From contig NZ_JAASUI010000001.1 of assembly GCF_014224155.1 (NCBI RefSeq), positions 992,001 to 1,056,000 of the forward strand: a stretch of DNA of 64,000 bases, given 5' to 3'. Positions 8,814-20,226 of this stretch are shown here, in pieces. The stretch is from Listeria cossartiae subsp. cossartiae (GTDB taxonomy: Bacteria; Bacillota; Bacilli; Lactobacillales; Listeriaceae). The notes beneath the pieces were generated by a model, which ran no database searches, was not told the origin of the DNA, and saw nothing but the letters and a program-made list of their open reading frames with translations. Each line of letters starts with the position of its first letter. Position 1 is the stretch's first letter. The translations under genes were made by a program, and so were the position numbers.

Positions 8814-9356
8814 TTGAAAGAGAAGAATTTAAAACGGTTATGGTCTTGGATTTGGGCGGCTGTTTTAGCAGTATTACTTGCTGTTATAATCCGTTTTTAT
8901 TTGTTTGTCCCTATTCTCGTAGATGGGATATCGATGATGCCAACTCTTCACAACGATGACCGTGTCATTATAAATCGCTTTGGAAAGGTCGATCGTTTTG
9001 ATGTGATTGTATTTCGCGAAGCAGACGGAAAAGAATATATCAAACGAGTGATTGGTTTACCCGGCGACACGGTGGAGTATAAAGAAGACCAGCTTTACAT
9101 CAATGGGAAAAAATATGATGAACCGTATTTAGATACTTACAAACAAAAGTTGCAAGATGGCTATTTAACAGATGATTACAGTTCTAAAGATCAACTAGAT
9201 GGTGGCACAATCCCAAAAGATACCTATTTTGTGTTAGGGGATAATCGTCGGGCAAGTAAAGACAGCCGTATAATTGGGCCGATTCCACTAAGTAAGGTGT
9301 TAGGAACGACACCGATTTGTTACTGGCCAATTGAAGACGCCAAACTTATAGATTAG
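8814..9356 (+). CDS. sipZ: Type I signal peptidase SipZ
   Basis: The 180-aa protein has one transmembrane segment, catalytic Ser in DGISMMPTL, catalytic Lys in YIKRVIGLPGD and box E LGDNRRASKDSR, so it appears active. It starts at TTG 8814 after AGGGCGG. Published work on L. monocytogenes assigns SipZ the leading role among the three enzymes (established knowledge). It lies 102 bp after sipY, so a separate promoter is possible, and 9 bp before rbgA, which suggests a sipZ-rbgA-rnhB transcript. Confidence 0.92.
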   Translation: MKEKNLKRLWSWIWAAVLAVLLAVIIRFYLFVPILVDGISMMPTLHNDDRVIINRFGKVDRFDVIVFREADGKEYIKRVIGLPGDTVEYKEDQLYINGKKYDEPYLDTYKQKLQDGYLTDDYSSKDQLDGGTIPKDTYFVLGDNRRASKDSRIIGPIPLSKVLGTTPICYWPIEDAKLID

Positions 9357-9365
9357 GAGTATACG

Positions 9366-10232
9366 ATGACAATTCAATGGTTTCCAGGTCATATGGCCAA
9401 AGCTCGCCGTGAGGTAACGGAAAAATTAAAACTAGTAGATGTGATTTTTGAGTTAGTGGACGCACGTATCCCACTTTCTTCCTCTAATCCAATGCTAGAA
9501 GAAATTATCCACCAAAAAAGACGAGTGATTATTTTAAATAAAGCAGATACAGCAGATGAAAAAACGACCAAAGAATGGATTGACTATTTTGCTGAAAAAG
9601 GCTTGCCAGCAGTAGCTGTAAACGCCCAAGAAGGTAAAGGTCTATTCAAAATAGAACAAGCGGCCGAAAAATTAATGGCTGAAAAATTTGATCGTTTAAG
9701 AAGTAAAGGTATGAAGCCAAGAGCGATTCGTGCAATGATTTTAGGTATCCCGAATGTGGGGAAATCAACATTAATCAATCGTTTAGCGAAAAAAAATATT
9801 GCGCGAACAGGTAACAAACCCGGAGTAACGAAAGCACAACAATGGATAAAAGTTGGGAAAACGTTAGAACTTTTAGACACGCCGGGGATTCTTTGGCCTA
9901 AATTTGAAGATCAAGAAATTGGTTACAAACTAGCACTGACAGGCGCAATCAAAGATGATATTTTACAAATGGAAGAAATTGCTGGTTATGGTCTGCGTTT
10001 TTTAGAAAATCATTACCCTGATCGCCTTCAAAATTGGTTGAAAGTAGAAACAGTTTCAGAAGATCCTATCGAAACGTTAGCTTTTATAGCCGAAAAAAGA
10101 GGCCTTTTAGATCGATATAATGACCCGGATTATTCCCGTGCGGCGGAAACGGTTGTTCGAGAAATTCGCCAACAAAAATTAGGGAGAATGTCGTTTGATT
10201 TCCCGAACTGGGAAGATGATAGCGATGAGTGA
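9366..10232 (+). CDS. rbgA: Ribosome biogenesis GTPase RbgA (YlqF)
   Basis: The 288-aa protein is a circularly permuted GTPase: the G4 motif NKAD (ILNKADTAD, about residue 60) comes before G1 GIPNVGKST (about residue 127) and G3 DTPG. The N-terminal [13 protein letters not shown] and the C-terminal ANTAR-like region match RbgA/YlqF, needed for late 50S subunit assembly. It overlaps the rnhB start by 8 bp, so the two are translationally coupled, as in B. subtilis ylqF-rnhB. Confidence 0.95.
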   Translation: MTIQWFPGHMAKARREVTEKLKLVDVIFELVDARIPLSSSNPMLEEIIHQKRRVIILNKADTADEKTTKEWIDYFAEKGLPAVAVNAQEGKGLFKIEQAAEKLMAEKFDRLRSKGMKPRAIRAMILGIPNVGKSTLINRLAKKNIARTGNKPGVTKAQQWIKVGKTLELLDTPGILWPKFEDQEIGYKLALTGAIKDDILQMEEIAGYGLRFLENHYPDRLQNWLKVETVSEDPIETLAFIAEKRGLLDRYNDPDYSRAAETVVREIRQQKLGRMSFDFPNWEDDSDE

Positions 10233-11010
10233 TTCGATTGCAACAATTCGAGAAAAACTGAATGAAATCACATCAGAAAATGATCCTTTTTTTCAGTTAT
10301 GTCTTCAAGATAAACGTAAAGGTGTAGAAAAGCTGCTACAATCGGCACGAAGAAAATGGGAAAAAGAAGCCAAACTACTTGCCAAACTAGCAGAAATGAA
10401 ACAATACGAAACCGACTTATTCCAACAAGGCTATCAATCTATTGCAGGAGTGGATGAGGTAGGCCGTGGCCCACTCGCTGGTCCAGTTGTTGCAGCAGCA
10501 GTTATTTTACCAGCAGATTTTTCTGTTGTGGGTATTAATGATTCCAAACAATTAAGCGAAGCAAAACGTGATGCTTTATTTGAAACAATCAAAGCAGAAG
10601 CAGTTGCGATTGGTGTAGGGATAATTGAACACGATGTGATTGATCAAGTGAACATTTATGAAGCGACAAAATTAGCGATGCGCGAAGCATTAGATCAACT
10701 AGCGCCGAAGCCGGATTTTGTTTTAATCGATGCGATGCCACTCAAATATATGGAAGCAGAATTATCGCTCATAAAAGGGGATACGAAAAGCATTTCTATT
10801 GCAGCTGCGTCTATCGTTGCGAAAGTGACAAGAGATAGATTAATGCAGATGTATGACGAGAAGTATCCTGGTTATGATTTTGCAAGCAATATGGGATACG
10901 GCACAAAGAATCATTTGACTGGATTAGATTCAATTGGTATTTGCCCGATTCATCGCTTGAGTTTTTCTCCTGTGAAAGAAGCAAAGTTGAATTTTGATAG
11001 TTTAAATTAA
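10225..11010 (+). CDS. rnhB: Ribonuclease HII
   Basis: The 261-aa enzyme cuts RNA in RNA-DNA hybrids and removes misincorporated ribonucleotides. Active-site features are visible: the [16 protein letters not shown] block (Asp-Glu pair near residue 80) and the later acidic residues in VLIDAMPL. The helical N-terminal extension of about 70 residues is typical of Bacillus-type RNase HII. ATG 10225 ([12 protein letters not shown]) is chosen because it fits the homologous N-terminus; ATG 10216 and TTG 10195 are in frame but would overlap rbgA further. Confidence 0.93.
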   Translation: MSDSIATIREKLNEITSENDPFFQLCLQDKRKGVEKLLQSARRKWEKEAKLLAKLAEMKQYETDLFQQGYQSIAGVDEVGRGPLAGPVVAAAVILPADFSVVGINDSKQLSEAKRDALFETIKAEAVAIGVGIIEHDVIDQVNIYEATKLAMREALDQLAPKPDFVLIDAMPLKYMEAELSLIKGDTKSISIAAASIVAKVTRDRLMQMYDEKYPGYDFASNMGYGTKNHLTGLDSIGICPIHRLSFSPVKEAKLNFDSLN

Positions 11011-11028
11011 CAATATCTTCTAGTAAAA

Positions 11029-11061
11029 AACGTGTTTTCGATCGTGAAAATACGTTTTTTT
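11029..11061 (+). terminator. Intrinsic terminator after rnhB
   Basis: Eleven-bp stem (11029-11039 with 11046-11056, one G-U pair), 6-nt loop, then seven T residues. Confidence 0.85.
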
Positions 11062-11144
11062 GTGCCGTTTGCTAAATTTTAGTGATTTTACAAAAAAGGG
11101 CAATGTTTGTACACTAGGAATAACTATCACGGGAGGTGCAACAA

Positions 11145-12005
11145 ATGGATTTAAAACAACGAAATACATGGCTAAAAATCGCTTCCTGCAAATCCATCTC
11201 CGCCAAAAAAAGGGCAGAGATTTGGCGGAAATTAACAGAGCTAGACCGGTGGGAGATGTCACTCGAAACATTTGCTAATACTTTCTTTAGTGCGGATAAG
11301 AAAGGGCGAGTTTTAAGTGAAATCGCAACAGCCGAATCATTTTTTTATGAGGATATTATACCAGTTTGGATTCTAGACGATCACTACCCAGAACTTCTTA
11401 GAGAGATTTACGAAGCACCACCAATTTTATTTTGCAAAGGGAATATAGATTTACTACAAAAACAAGCCATTGCGATTGTTGGTACTAGGCAGATGAGTGA
11501 ATATGGAAGGAAAGCATGCAGGCAAATTGCTAGCGAACTTTCAGAGCATCAGCTAGTAATCGTTAGCGGAATGGCGGTAGGAATCGATACAACGGCACAT
11601 AAAGCTGCTTTACAAAAAAGTGGTGCAACAATTGCCGTGCTCGGTTCGGGTGTCAATAATATCTATCCACTAAAAAATCAATTACTTGCCAATGATATTG
11701 CGCGAGACGGTTTGCTTTTAAGTGAATATTTACCTGATGAGGAAGCGAGAAGATGGCACTTTCCAGAGAGAAATCGAATCATTAGTGGATTGTCGATGGG
11801 AACGGTAATAATAGAAGCAGCAGAACGAAGTGGTTCCTTGATTACAGCTGATATGGCACTAGAACAAAATAGGCAAGTATTTGCGGTTCCGGGAAACATT
11901 TTTATCGATACCTGGAAAGGGACTAATTATTTAATTCAAGAAGGTGCCAAGTTAGTTATGAATGCGAACAATATAATAGAAGAATTTTTTCAAATTAAGC
12001 CATAA
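11145..12005 (+). CDS. dprA: DNA-processing protein DprA (Smf)
   Basis: The 286-aa protein contains the Rossmann-like DprA domain with AIVGTRQMSEYG, VSGMAVGIDTTAHKAAL, AVLGSGVNNIYP, ERNRIISGLS and the late motif AVPGNIF. DprA loads RecA on incoming single-stranded DNA during transformation. An N-terminal helical region of about 60 residues precedes the domain. The start is ATG 11145, with GGGAGG eight bases upstream. It lies before topA, as smf does in Bacillus, although topA has its own promoter. Confidence 0.92.
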   Translation: MDLKQRNTWLKIASCKSISAKKRAEIWRKLTELDRWEMSLETFANTFFSADKKGRVLSEIATAESFFYEDIIPVWILDDHYPELLREIYEAPPILFCKGNIDLLQKQAIAIVGTRQMSEYGRKACRQIASELSEHQLVIVSGMAVGIDTTAHKAALQKSGATIAVLGSGVNNIYPLKNQLLANDIARDGLLLSEYLPDEEARRWHFPERNRIISGLSMGTVIIEAAERSGSLITADMALEQNRQVFAVPGNIFIDTWKGTNYLIQEGAKLVMNANNIIEEFFQIKP

Positions 12006-12122
12006 TTATAGTGAAATTATCATTTTTAAGTGATTTGACTTGCAATTCCTGATTTTTTGAGATAAGTTTGCTAAAGAAAGCTGTTATAAAACATCAAAAA
12101 ATGGACTTTTTCATAAAAGCCA

Positions 12123-12151
12123 TTGACAAACCCAGTAGGAAGGGCTAATAT
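12123..12151 (+). promoter_or_regulatory. Sigma-A promoter before topA
   Basis: TTGACA (12123-12128), 17-bp spacer, TAATAT (12146-12151). It gives a leader of about 120 nt before the topA start. Confidence 0.7.
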
Positions 12152-12276
12152 TTACTACTGAATTATGTGAAAAATCAGCATTGAAAACTTATTGAACGCG
12201 AGGCTAAGACTGTAATAGGATTAGGACAACGAGTAAAGCCCGTGTATTGACCCAAATCAGGGAGGAATATATAGAT

Positions 12277-14355
12277 ATGGCAGATTATTTAGTGATTGTA
12301 GAGTCACCTGCAAAAGCAAAAACGATTGAAAAGTATTTAGGTAAGAAATTTAAAGTTAAAGCTTCCATGGGACATGTTCGTGATTTACCTAAGAGCCAAA
12401 TGGGTGTAGACACAGAACATGACTATGAACCTCGTTATATTACGATTCGCGGAAAAGGTCCTGTTTTAAAAGAATTAAAACAAGCGGCTAAAAAAGCGAA
12501 AAAAGTCTATCTCGCAGCCGATCCCGATCGCGAAGGGGAAGCAATTGCATGGCATCTTGCCAACAGTCTGGAGTTAGACCAATCAGATAAATTACGTGTT
12601 GTATTTAACGAAATAACCAAAGAAGCAGTAAAAGAATCTTTTAAAACACCCCGTAAAATTGATATGGATTTAGTTAATGCGCAACAAGCTCGTAGAATTT
12701 TGGACCGTTTAGTTGGATATAACATCAGCCCAATTCTATGGAAAAAAGTAAAAAAAGGCTTGAGTGCTGGCCGCGTTCAATCAATCGCACTACGAATCAT
12801 TATTGATAGAGAAAAAGAAATCAACAATTTCAAACCAGAAGAGTATTGGACAATTGACGGTAACTTCCTTAAAGGCAAGAAAAAATTCCAAGCCAATTTT
12901 TATGGTGTGAATGGTAAGAAGAAAAAGCTATCTACAGCAGATGATGTTAAAGAAGTGATGTCTGCAATTAAAGGGAAATCATTCGATGTAACAGATGTAA
13001 CGAAGAAAGAAAGACTTAGAAATCCTGCTGCACCGTTTACTACTTCCAGTTTACAACAAGAAGCAGCGCGGAAATTAAATTATCGTACAAGAAAAACAAT
13101 GATGCTCGCACAACAATTATATGAAGGAATCACGCTCGGTAAACAAGGAACGGTTGGTTTAATTACGTATATGCGTACCGACTCCACTCGTATCGCGGAT
13201 TCTGCTATTTTGGAAGCAAGCAATTATATTAAGGCAACTTACGGATCTGAATTTTCTCGTAATCATAAACGTTCAGATAAAAATGCTAAAGGTGCTCAAG
13301 ATGCCCATGAAGCAATCAGACCGACAAGCGCAATGAGAAGCCCACAAGAAGTCAAAGAATATTTAACGCGCGATCAACTGCGCTTATATCGCTTGATTTG
13401 GGAACGATTTATCGCTAGTCAAATGACACCAGCAGTTCTTGATACAATGCGTGTAGACTTAGATAATAATGGCGTTAACTTTAGAGCAAATGGTTCCAAA
13501 ATTAAATTCCATGGTTTCATGAAAGTCTACGTAGAAAGTAACGATGATAATACGGAAGAAAAAGAAAATATTCTACCGGATTTGAAAAAAGGAGATAAGG
13601 TGCAGTCCGAATCACTCGAACAGCGTCAACATTTCACTCAGCCACCTCCACGTTACACAGAAGCTAGATTAGTAAAAACATTAGAAGAAATTGGTATCGG
13701 TCGTCCATCGACTTATTCACCAACGCTAGATACAATTCAGCGCAGAAATTATGTTTCTTTAACGAATAAACGTTTTATCCCAACCGAGTTAGGCGAAATT
13801 GTTAATGAAATGATTGAAGATTATTTCCCAGAGATTTTAGATGTGAAGTTCACTGCCAACATGGAAAGCGAGCTAGATGAAGTAGAGCACGGTGAAGTTG
13901 AGTGGGTCAAAGTAATCGATGAATTTTATAAACGTTTTGAGCCGAATGTTATTAAAGCAGACGCGGAAATGGAAAAAATTGAGATTAAAGACGAACCAGC
14001 TGGCATTGATTGCGATCTTTGCGGAGCGCCGATGGTATATAAAATGGGCAAATACGGTAAGTTCCTTGCTTGTAGTAGATTCCCAGATTGCCGTAATACG
14101 AAAGCAATCGTCAAAGAAATTGGTGTTACTTGTCCGAAATGTGAGAAAGGGCATGTAATAGAAAGAAAGAGCAAGAAAAAACGAATTTTCTATGGCTGTG
14201 ATCGTTATCCAGATTGTGACTACGTTTCATGGGATAAACCAGTAGAACGACCTTGCCCGAAATGTAGTAAACGAGCATTAGTCGAGAAGAAATTGAAAAA
14301 AGGCGTACAAGTACAATGTACAAATTGTGATTACAAAGAATCAACCCAACAATAA
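12277..14355 (+). CDS. topA: DNA topoisomerase I (type IA)
   Basis: The 692-aa enzyme relaxes negative supercoils. The TOPRIM domain has [15 protein letters not shown] and [13 protein letters not shown]; the catalytic Tyr lies in [12 protein letters not shown] near residue 298. The C-terminus has three C4 zinc motifs (CDLCGAP, CPKCEKG and CPKCSKR start them) that bind DNA. The start MADYLVIV at ATG 12277 is chosen by family alignment; the open frame reaches back ten codons, but GGGAGG overlaps that part. It begins the topA-trmFO-codV-clpQY-codY series known from Bacillus. Confidence 0.97.
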   Translation: MADYLVIVESPAKAKTIEKYLGKKFKVKASMGHVRDLPKSQMGVDTEHDYEPRYITIRGKGPVLKELKQAAKKAKKVYLAADPDREGEAIAWHLANSLELDQSDKLRVVFNEITKEAVKESFKTPRKIDMDLVNAQQARRILDRLVGYNISPILWKKVKKGLSAGRVQSIALRIIIDREKEINNFKPEEYWTIDGNFLKGKKKFQANFYGVNGKKKKLSTADDVKEVMSAIKGKSFDVTDVTKKERLRNPAAPFTTSSLQQEAARKLNYRTRKTMMLAQQLYEGITLGKQGTVGLITYMRTDSTRIADSAILEASNYIKATYGSEFSRNHKRSDKNAKGAQDAHEAIRPTSAMRSPQEVKEYLTRDQLRLYRLIWERFIASQMTPAVLDTMRVDLDNNGVNFRANGSKIKFHGFMKVYVESNDDNTEEKENILPDLKKGDKVQSESLEQRQHFTQPPPRYTEARLVKTLEEIGIGRPSTYSPTLDTIQRRNYVSLTNKRFIPTELGEIVNEMIEDYFPEILDVKFTANMESELDEVEHGEVEWVKVIDEFYKRFEPNVIKADAEMEKIEIKDEPAGIDCDLCGAPMVYKMGKYGKFLACSRFPDCRNTKAIVKEIGVTCPKCEKGHVIERKSKKKRIFYGCDRYPDCDYVSWDKPVERPCPKCSKRALVEKKLKKGVQVQCTNCDYKESTQQ

Positions 14356-14417
14356 GTGGAAAATGGCAGCACTTGGAAAGTTCCTGTGTTGCCATTGTTG
14401 CGCGAGGAGGCGGACAA

Positions 14418-15722
14418 ATGGAAAAGAGTGTTAATGTAATTGGAGCAGGTTTAGCTGGAAGTGAAGCAACATGGCAATTAGTAAAGCGTGGCGTAAAAGT
14501 TGATTTATATGAAATGAGACCGGTCAAACAAACCCCGGCGCACCATACTGACAAATTTGCAGAACTAGTATGTACAAATTCCTTACGCGCTAATGGCCTA
14601 ACGAATGCTGTAGGCGTTATTAAAGAAGAAATGCGGATACTTGATTCTATTATTATTGAAGCAGCTGATAAAGCATCTGTACCAGCTGGAGGGGCACTTG
14701 CTGTTGATCGCCATGAATTTTCTGGCTACATAACAGATAAAGTGAAAAACCACCCACTTGTTACCGTGCATACAGAGGAAGTTACGACTATCCCTGAAGG
14801 CCCAACAGTTATTGCTACAGGTCCGCTTACAAGTCCTGCGCTAGCAGAAGAAATCAAACAATTGACTGGCGAAGAGTACCTTTATTTCTATGATGCAGCG
14901 GCACCAATCATTGAAAAAGATAGCATCGATATGGATAAAGTATATTTGAAATCCCGTTATGATAAAGGGGAAGCTGCTTACTTAAATTGCCCGATGTCAG
15001 AAGAAGAATTTAACGCATTTTATGAAGCATTAGTTACTGCTGAAACGGCTGCTTTAAAAGAATTTGAAAAAGAAGTATTTTTTGAAGGTTGTATGCCGAT
15101 TGAAGTAATGGCGAAACGTGGAATTAAAACGATGCTATTTGGACCATTGAAACCAGTTGGATTAGAAGATCCGAAAACAGGAAAAAGACCATATGCAGTA
15201 TTGCAACTTCGCCAAGACGATGCTGCTGGAACGCTTTATAATATGGTAGGATTCCAAACGCATCTTAAATGGGGCGAGCAAAAACGCGTTTTCGGTATGA
15301 TTCCAGGTTTAGAAAATGCTGAAATCGTTCGTTATGGCGTGATGCACCGCAATACATTCATCAACTCACCAACTGTACTTGAGCCAACCTATCAATTAAA
15401 AACACGCAATGATTTGTTTTTTGCAGGTCAAATGACTGGTGTAGAAGGCTATGTCGAGTCGGCTGCTAGCGGTTTGGCAGCGGGAATTAATGCGGCTAAT
15501 TTTGTGGAAGAGAAGGAATTAGTGGTTTTCCCAGCTGAAACAGCGATTGGAAGTTTAGCGCATTACATTACAAGTGCTAGTAAAAAATCGTTCCAACCGA
15601 TGAATGTTAACTTTGGTCTTTTTCCAGAGCTAGAAACTAAAATTCGTGCCAAACAAGAACGTAACGAAAAATTAGCGGAAAGAGCATTAAATGCAATAAA
15701 AAAGGTTGCAGAACAACTGTAA
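14418..15722 (+). CDS. trmFO: Folate-dependent tRNA (uracil-54) C5-methyltransferase TrmFO
   Basis: The 434-aa flavoprotein makes ribothymidine at tRNA position 54 using methylene-tetrahydrofolate and FAD. The FAD-binding motif [11 protein letters not shown] is at the N-terminus. The conserved CTNSLRAN and [12 protein letters not shown] segments (catalytic Cys region) and the C-terminal [18 protein letters not shown] match the family (formerly Gid). The start is ATG 14418 after GAGGAGG; the 15 codons upstream are not expected to be coding. Confidence 0.96.
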   Translation: MEKSVNVIGAGLAGSEATWQLVKRGVKVDLYEMRPVKQTPAHHTDKFAELVCTNSLRANGLTNAVGVIKEEMRILDSIIIEAADKASVPAGGALAVDRHEFSGYITDKVKNHPLVTVHTEEVTTIPEGPTVIATGPLTSPALAEEIKQLTGEEYLYFYDAAAPIIEKDSIDMDKVYLKSRYDKGEAAYLNCPMSEEEFNAFYEALVTAETAALKEFEKEVFFEGCMPIEVMAKRGIKTMLFGPLKPVGLEDPKTGKRPYAVLQLRQDDAAGTLYNMVGFQTHLKWGEQKRVFGMIPGLENAEIVRYGVMHRNTFINSPTVLEPTYQLKTRNDLFFAGQMTGVEGYVESAASGLAAGINAANFVEEKELVVFPAETAIGSLAHYITSASKKSFQPMNVNFGLFPELETKIRAKQERNEKLAERALNAIKKVAEQL

Positions 15723-15996
15723 AAACACTATAATAATTGAGGACTAATCTTTGCTGTTCTTTTCATCACGATCACTGCTTTTGGTATTTTTAGGGGAGTT
15801 GAAAGTGGTGGAAAGGCAGTTTTTCTTTCAGCGGAATGGTCTAGACAACTCATGGCGATAAATGTGGCTTTTTTCACAAAAATAACCAAATTGATTGTAA
15901 ATCCAGATTAATTCAAAAAGTTGCGAAAAATGGATAAAATCATTGCAACAAGGGTACTGTTATGTTAACATGATAGTGTTTGAGAGGTGTATACGC

Positions 15997-16899
15997 ATGA
16001 CACAAGAGGGAAAGTTAGAGCAACAATTTCTTGACTATCTTCACTCAGAACGAAATTATTCAGTCAACACAAGTACGGCTTATGAAAATGATTTACTTGA
16101 TTTTCGTCGCTTCTTAAATGAGCAAGCTATTAAAGCATATCAGCAAGTTACTTTTCTAGATGTGCGGATTTATTTAACAGAATTAAAGCAAAAGTCTTTT
16201 TCTCGAACAACCGTAGCTAGGAAAATTTCAAGTTTACGGAGTTTTTACACTTTTCTTTTAAGAGAGAATGTTATTACTGAAAATCCATTTACTTATGTAT
16301 CACATGCGAAAAATCAGTTAAGGCTTCCCAAATTTTTCTATTCAGAAGAAATGGAAGCTTTGTTTCAAGTGGTGTATGAAGATAATGAAACGCTTACACT
16401 GCGGGACCGGGTGCTGTTAGAAGTATTGTACGGTACTGGGATTCGGGTGAGTGAGTGTGCCGGGATACTCATGCCTGACTTAGATACATCTTATCAAGCA
16501 ATTCTGATTCGCGGAAAAGGGAATAAAGAACGCTATGTGCCATTTGGTGTATATGCGGAAGATGCGATAACGGATTATTTACCGAGTCGCACTGAGCTAA
16601 TGACTCGCTACAAAAAGTCGCATGATGCGCTACTTGTGAACCATTATGGTGATCCGCTGACGACTCGAGGCATTAGATATTGTTTGACGAAAATAATTAG
16701 CAAAGCTTCATTAACTCGAAAAATTCATCCACATATGTTACGCCATACGTTTGCAACAGATTTACTCAATAACGGGGCGGATATGCGGACGGTACAGGAG
16801 CTGCTTGGACACGCTAGCTTATCATCCACCCAGATATATACGCACGTGACAAAAGAGCATTTAAAGTCTACTTATATGAAACATCATCCGAGGGCTTAA
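15997..16899 (+). CDS. xerC: Site-specific tyrosine recombinase XerC (CodV)
   Basis: The 300-aa recombinase has an N-terminal core-binding SAM-like domain ([15 protein letters not shown]) and a C-terminal catalytic domain. Visible active-site residues are Arg in [18 protein letters not shown] (HxxR), LGHASL (His) and the nucleophile Tyr in TQIYTHV near residue 281. It resolves chromosome dimers at dif together with a partner XerD, not encoded here. ATG 15997 is used, after GAGAGGTG. It is the first gene of the codV-clpQ-clpY-codY group and lies 20 bp before hslV. Confidence 0.94.
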   Translation: MTQEGKLEQQFLDYLHSERNYSVNTSTAYENDLLDFRRFLNEQAIKAYQQVTFLDVRIYLTELKQKSFSRTTVARKISSLRSFYTFLLRENVITENPFTYVSHAKNQLRLPKFFYSEEMEALFQVVYEDNETLTLRDRVLLEVLYGTGIRVSECAGILMPDLDTSYQAILIRGKGNKERYVPFGVYAEDAITDYLPSRTELMTRYKKSHDALLVNHYGDPLTTRGIRYCLTKIISKASLTRKIHPHMLRHTFATDLLNNGADMRTVQELLGHASLSSTQIYTHVTKEHLKSTYMKHHPRA

Positions 16900-16919
16900 A
16901 TTTGGAGGAGGTTAAGGAA

Positions 16920-17459
16920 ATGGAATTACACGCTACAACGATATTTGCGGTTCAGCATGACGGAAAAGCGGCTATGGCTGGTGACGGTCAAGTAACGCTT
17001 GGAGAATCGGTCGTAATGAAACATACTGCCAAAAAGGTTCGCCGTCTATTTCATGATAAAGTAATTGCCGGATTTGCTGGCTCCGTTGCAGACGCATTTA
17101 CATTATTTGAAAAATTCGAAGCGAAATTGAATGAATATAATGGTAACTTAGAAAGAGCATCGGTGGAACTCGCGCAACAATGGCGTAGTGACAGCGTTTT
17201 ACGGAAGTTAGAGGCAATGTTAATCGTCATGGATAAAGACACACTGCTTTTAGTTTCAGGAACTGGCGAAGTAATTGAGCCAGACGATGGCATTTTAGCA
17301 ATCGGTTCTGGTGGTAATTATGCGCTGGCAGCTGGACGAGCACTGAAAAGACATAACGGTGGCCAAATGGAAGCAAAAGATATTGCTCGCCATGCACTAG
17401 AAATCGCTTCTGAAATTTGTGTATTTACGAATGATCATATTACAGTAGAAGAGCTTTGA
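16920..17459 (+). CDS. hslV: ATP-dependent protease subunit HslV (ClpQ)
   Basis: The 179-aa T1-family peptidase forms the proteolytic double ring that works with HslU. The N-terminus reads [15 protein letters not shown], then GDGQVTLG and the catalytic-site region [10 protein letters not shown]. The TTI motif aligns with mature N-terminal Thr of enterobacterial HslV, so a five-residue propeptide would need removal. The Ser found at position 2 in B. subtilis CodW is absent. The start is ATG 16920 behind GGAGGAGG. It is 13 bp before hslU. Confidence 0.94.
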   Translation: MELHATTIFAVQHDGKAAMAGDGQVTLGESVVMKHTAKKVRRLFHDKVIAGFAGSVADAFTLFEKFEAKLNEYNGNLERASVELAQQWRSDSVLRKLEAMLIVMDKDTLLLVSGTGEVIEPDDGILAIGSGGNYALAAGRALKRHNGGQMEAKDIARHALEIASEICVFTNDHITVEEL

Positions 17460-17472
17460 AGGAGTGGTTAAT

Positions 17473-18882
17473 TTGACAAATCTAACGTTGATGAACCAGT
17501 TGACACCAAAGCAAATTGTCGAAAAACTGGATCAATATATTATTGGACAAACCGGAGCGAAAAAATCAGTTGCAGTAGCTTTGAGAAATCGCTATCGCAG
17601 ACAACTGATGGATGAATCAATCCGTGATGAAATTATTCCGAAAAACATTCTGATGATTGGACCAACTGGTGTCGGTAAAACAGAAATAGCGCGCCGAATT
17701 GCCAAAATTGTTCGCGCACCTTTTTCCAAAGTAGAGGCTACTAAATTTACCGAAGTTGGTTATGTAGGTCGCGACGTGGAATCAATGGTTCGCGATTTAG
17801 TAGAAGTATCCGTGCGCTTAGTTAAAGAAGAAAAAATGCAATTAGTTCGCGTAAAAGCAGAAAAAAATGCCGAAAAACGCCTAATTAAACTTTTAGCACC
17901 AAGCCAAAAGAAAAAGCAAACAACATCGCAAAACCCATTAGAAGCCCTTTTTGGCGGTATGAACCAACCGGATGAATCTGCTGAGGAAGAAGTAGACCAA
18001 GAATTAAAAAATAAACGAAGCCAAATCGAATGGCGACTTCAAAATGGTGAGCTTGATGATGAAATAGTAACTGTTGAAGTAAAAGAACAGCAAAATCCAA
18101 TGTTCGATATGATGCGTGGCACAGGAATGGACCAAATGAATGGCATGCAAGATGCACTTTCGGGCATGTTCCCAGCGAAAAAGAAAAAACGTAAAGTAAC
18201 CGTTCGTGAAGCGAAAAAAATTCTGTTTGAAGATGAAGCATCTAAATTAATTGATGCAGATGAACTTGCTGCGGAAGGTATTCACCGTGCGGAACAAATG
18301 GGTATGATTTTCATTGATGAAATTGACAAAATCGCCAGCAAAGAAGGCGGCGGAAATGCGCAAGTTTCACGTGAAGGCGTCCAAAGAGACATTCTTCCTA
18401 TCGTGGAGGGGTCGCAAATTTCCACTAAATATGGTACAGTCAACACGGAGTACATTTTATTCATCGCGGCTGGAGCTTTCCATATGTCTAAACCAAGCGA
18501 TTTGATTCCAGAGCTTCAAGGTCGTTTTCCAATTAGAATTGAGCTGGATAAATTAACGCAAGAAGACTTCTATAAAATCCTAACAGAACCAGACAATGCG
18601 CTAATTAAACAATACAAAGCTTTGCTGAAAACAGAAGGAATTGACTTGATTTTCACCAAAGAAGCTGTCGAAAGAATTGCTGAGATTGCATTCCAAGTTA
18701 ATCAAGATTCAGATAATATCGGAGCAAGAAGACTTCATACCATTTTAGAAAAATTACTAGAAGATTTACTATTTGAAGCACCAGAAATCAATATGGAATC
18801 TATTAAAGTAACCGAAAACTATGTTAATGAAAAACTTGCACCAATTATGCAGAATAAAGATTTAACACAATTTATTTTATAA
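17473..18882 (+). CDS. hslU: ATP-dependent unfoldase HslU (ClpY)
   Basis: The 469-aa AAA+ ATPase has Walker [10 protein letters not shown] near residue 62, Walker [11 protein letters not shown], sensor region [11 protein letters not shown] and GARRLHTI. Between the Walker motifs lies the charged I-domain (about 110-240), here with a Met-rich stretch ([14 protein letters not shown]). It unfolds substrates for HslV. TTG 17473 is taken as start because GGAG lies eight bases upstream; GTG 17464 is too close to that site. Confidence 0.95.
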   Translation: MTNLTLMNQLTPKQIVEKLDQYIIGQTGAKKSVAVALRNRYRRQLMDESIRDEIIPKNILMIGPTGVGKTEIARRIAKIVRAPFSKVEATKFTEVGYVGRDVESMVRDLVEVSVRLVKEEKMQLVRVKAEKNAEKRLIKLLAPSQKKKQTTSQNPLEALFGGMNQPDESAEEEVDQELKNKRSQIEWRLQNGELDDEIVTVEVKEQQNPMFDMMRGTGMDQMNGMQDALSGMFPAKKKKRKVTVREAKKILFEDEASKLIDADELAAEGIHRAEQMGMIFIDEIDKIASKEGGGNAQVSREGVQRDILPIVEGSQISTKYGTVNTEYILFIAAGAFHMSKPSDLIPELQGRFPIRIELDKLTQEDFYKILTEPDNALIKQYKALLKTEGIDLIFTKEAVERIAEIAFQVNQDSDNIGARRLHTILEKLLEDLLFEAPEINMESIKVTENYVNEKLAPIMQNKDLTQFIL

Positions 18883-18902
18883 AATACTAGGAGGATCTAA
18901 TA

Positions 18903-19682
18903 ATGACTTTATTAGAAAAAACAAGAAAAATTAATGCGATGTTACAAAACGCTGCAGGAAAAACAGTAAACTTCAAAGAAATGGCAGATACACTTACTGA
19001 TGTAATTGAAGCAAATACGTATATTGTAAGCCGTAAAGGTAAATTACTTGGTTATTCTGAAGCACTTCCAATCGAAAACGATCGTATGAAACAAATGCTG
19101 ACAGAACGCCAATTTCCAGAAGAATATACTCAAAGTCTTTTCAATGTAGGCGAAACTTCTTCTAACTTAGAAGTATCAAGCCAATATACTGCTTTCCCAA
19201 TCGAAAACAGCGAATTATTCACGAAAGGTTTAACAACTATCGTACCAATCGTTGGCGGCGGAGAACGTCTTGGAACGCTTATCTTATCTCGTTTAGAAAG
19301 TAATTTCACTGATGATGATTTGCTTTTAGCTGAGTACGGTGGAACGGTTGTTGGAATGGAAATCTTACATGAAAAAGCAGAAGAAATTGAAGAAGAAGCT
19401 CGTAGCCGTGCCGTTGTACAAATGGCAATTAGCTCACTTTCTTATAGTGAACTAGAAGCAATTGAACATATTTTTGACGAATTAAATGGTAAAGAAGGCC
19501 TTCTTGTTGCCTCTAAAATCGCGGACCGTGTCGGCATTACACGTTCTGTTATCGTAAACGCACTTCGTAAATTAGAAAGTGCGGGCGTTATTGATTCTCG
19601 CTCATTAGGAATGAAAGGTACATTTATCCGTGTGCTGAATGATAAATTCCTAGTAGAACTAGAAAAATTGAAAAATAACTAA
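18903..19682 (+). CDS. codY: Global nutritional repressor CodY
   Basis: The 259-aa regulator senses GTP and branched-chain amino acids and controls stationary-phase, metabolic and, in Listeria, virulence genes. The N-terminal GAF domain spans about residues 1-155. The C-terminal winged helix-turn-helix covers about 200-250 ([21 protein letters not shown] is its recognition segment). It has AGGAGG before ATG, 20 bp after hslU, and closes the operon at a strong terminator. Confidence 0.97.
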   Translation: MTLLEKTRKINAMLQNAAGKTVNFKEMADTLTDVIEANTYIVSRKGKLLGYSEALPIENDRMKQMLTERQFPEEYTQSLFNVGETSSNLEVSSQYTAFPIENSELFTKGLTTIVPIVGGGERLGTLILSRLESNFTDDDLLLAEYGGTVVGMEILHEKAEEIEEEARSRAVVQMAISSLSYSELEAIEHIFDELNGKEGLLVASKIADRVGITRSVIVNALRKLESAGVIDSRSLGMKGTFIRVLNDKFLVELEKLKNN

Positions 19683-19691
19683 AAAAAGCAA

Positions 19692-19730
19692 AAAGCTTTC
19701 TCTGAAAATATTCGGAGAGAGCTTTTTTTT
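19692..19730 (+). terminator. Strong intrinsic terminator after codY
   Basis: Fifteen-bp stem (19692-19706 with 19711-19725, two G-U pairs), 4-nt loop, T8 run. Confidence 0.9.
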
Positions 19731-19784
19731 GCCTGTTTTGGTAAAATAAGAAAGAAGATTTAGATGTGACTGGAGGAATTTGGA

Positions 19785-20204
19785 ATGGAAATTGCTGAAA
19801 CAACCATTGAAGTACGCTATGCAGAAACGGACCAGATGGGCGTTGTTTATCATAATAATTACCTTGTTTGGATGGAAATCGGCCGAACAAGATTAATTGA
19901 AAAATTAGGGTTTCGCTATTTTGATATGGAAGAAGCAGGGTATCTTTCTCCTGTGTTAGATGTGCACATTCATTACGGAAAACCGCTGCGATACGGACAG
20001 AAGGCAGTTGTAAAAACATGGATAAAAGGGTATGATGGACTTCGTGTTACTTATGGTTATGAAATTTGCTATGAAGATACGAATGAAGTTGCAATTACAG
20101 GTGAAACGGCGCACGTATGTGTAACCAAAGAAGATTTTCGCCCTGTATCGTTAAGAAGAACATTTCCGAATTGGCATGAAGCCTATCTAAAAGCTTTAGA
20201 ATAA
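19785..20204 (+). CDS. Acyl-CoA thioesterase, hot-dog fold (YneP/YbgC type)
   Basis: The 139-aa protein has the 4HBT signature YAETDQMGVVYHNNYLVWME, with the catalytic Asp-containing DQMGVVYH segment, and WMEIGRTRLIE. Such enzymes hydrolyse acyl-CoA thioesters; the natural substrate is unknown. The start is ATG with GGAGG eight bases upstream. Gene order (thioesterase, YneQ-like, plsY, CoA-binding protein, parE, parC) matches B. subtilis yneP-yneQ-yneS-yneT-parE-parC. Confidence 0.85.
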   Translation: MEIAETTIEVRYAETDQMGVVYHNNYLVWMEIGRTRLIEKLGFRYFDMEEAGYLSPVLDVHIHYGKPLRYGQKAVVKTWIKGYDGLRVTYGYEICYEDTNEVAITGETAHVCVTKEDFRPVSLRRTFPNWHEAYLKALE

Positions 20205-20226
20205 AAAAAGACTGGTAGTGATAAAA

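Noticed and set aside
11060..11278. Small plus-strand open frame between rnhB and dprA
   Set aside because: It overlaps the rnhB terminator and the start of dprA in another frame and has no ribosome binding site.
15961..15975. TGTTAACA before xerC as a PrfA-type site
   Set aside because: It lacks the two-base centre and second half of the PrfA box; a housekeeping recombinase is also an unlikely target.
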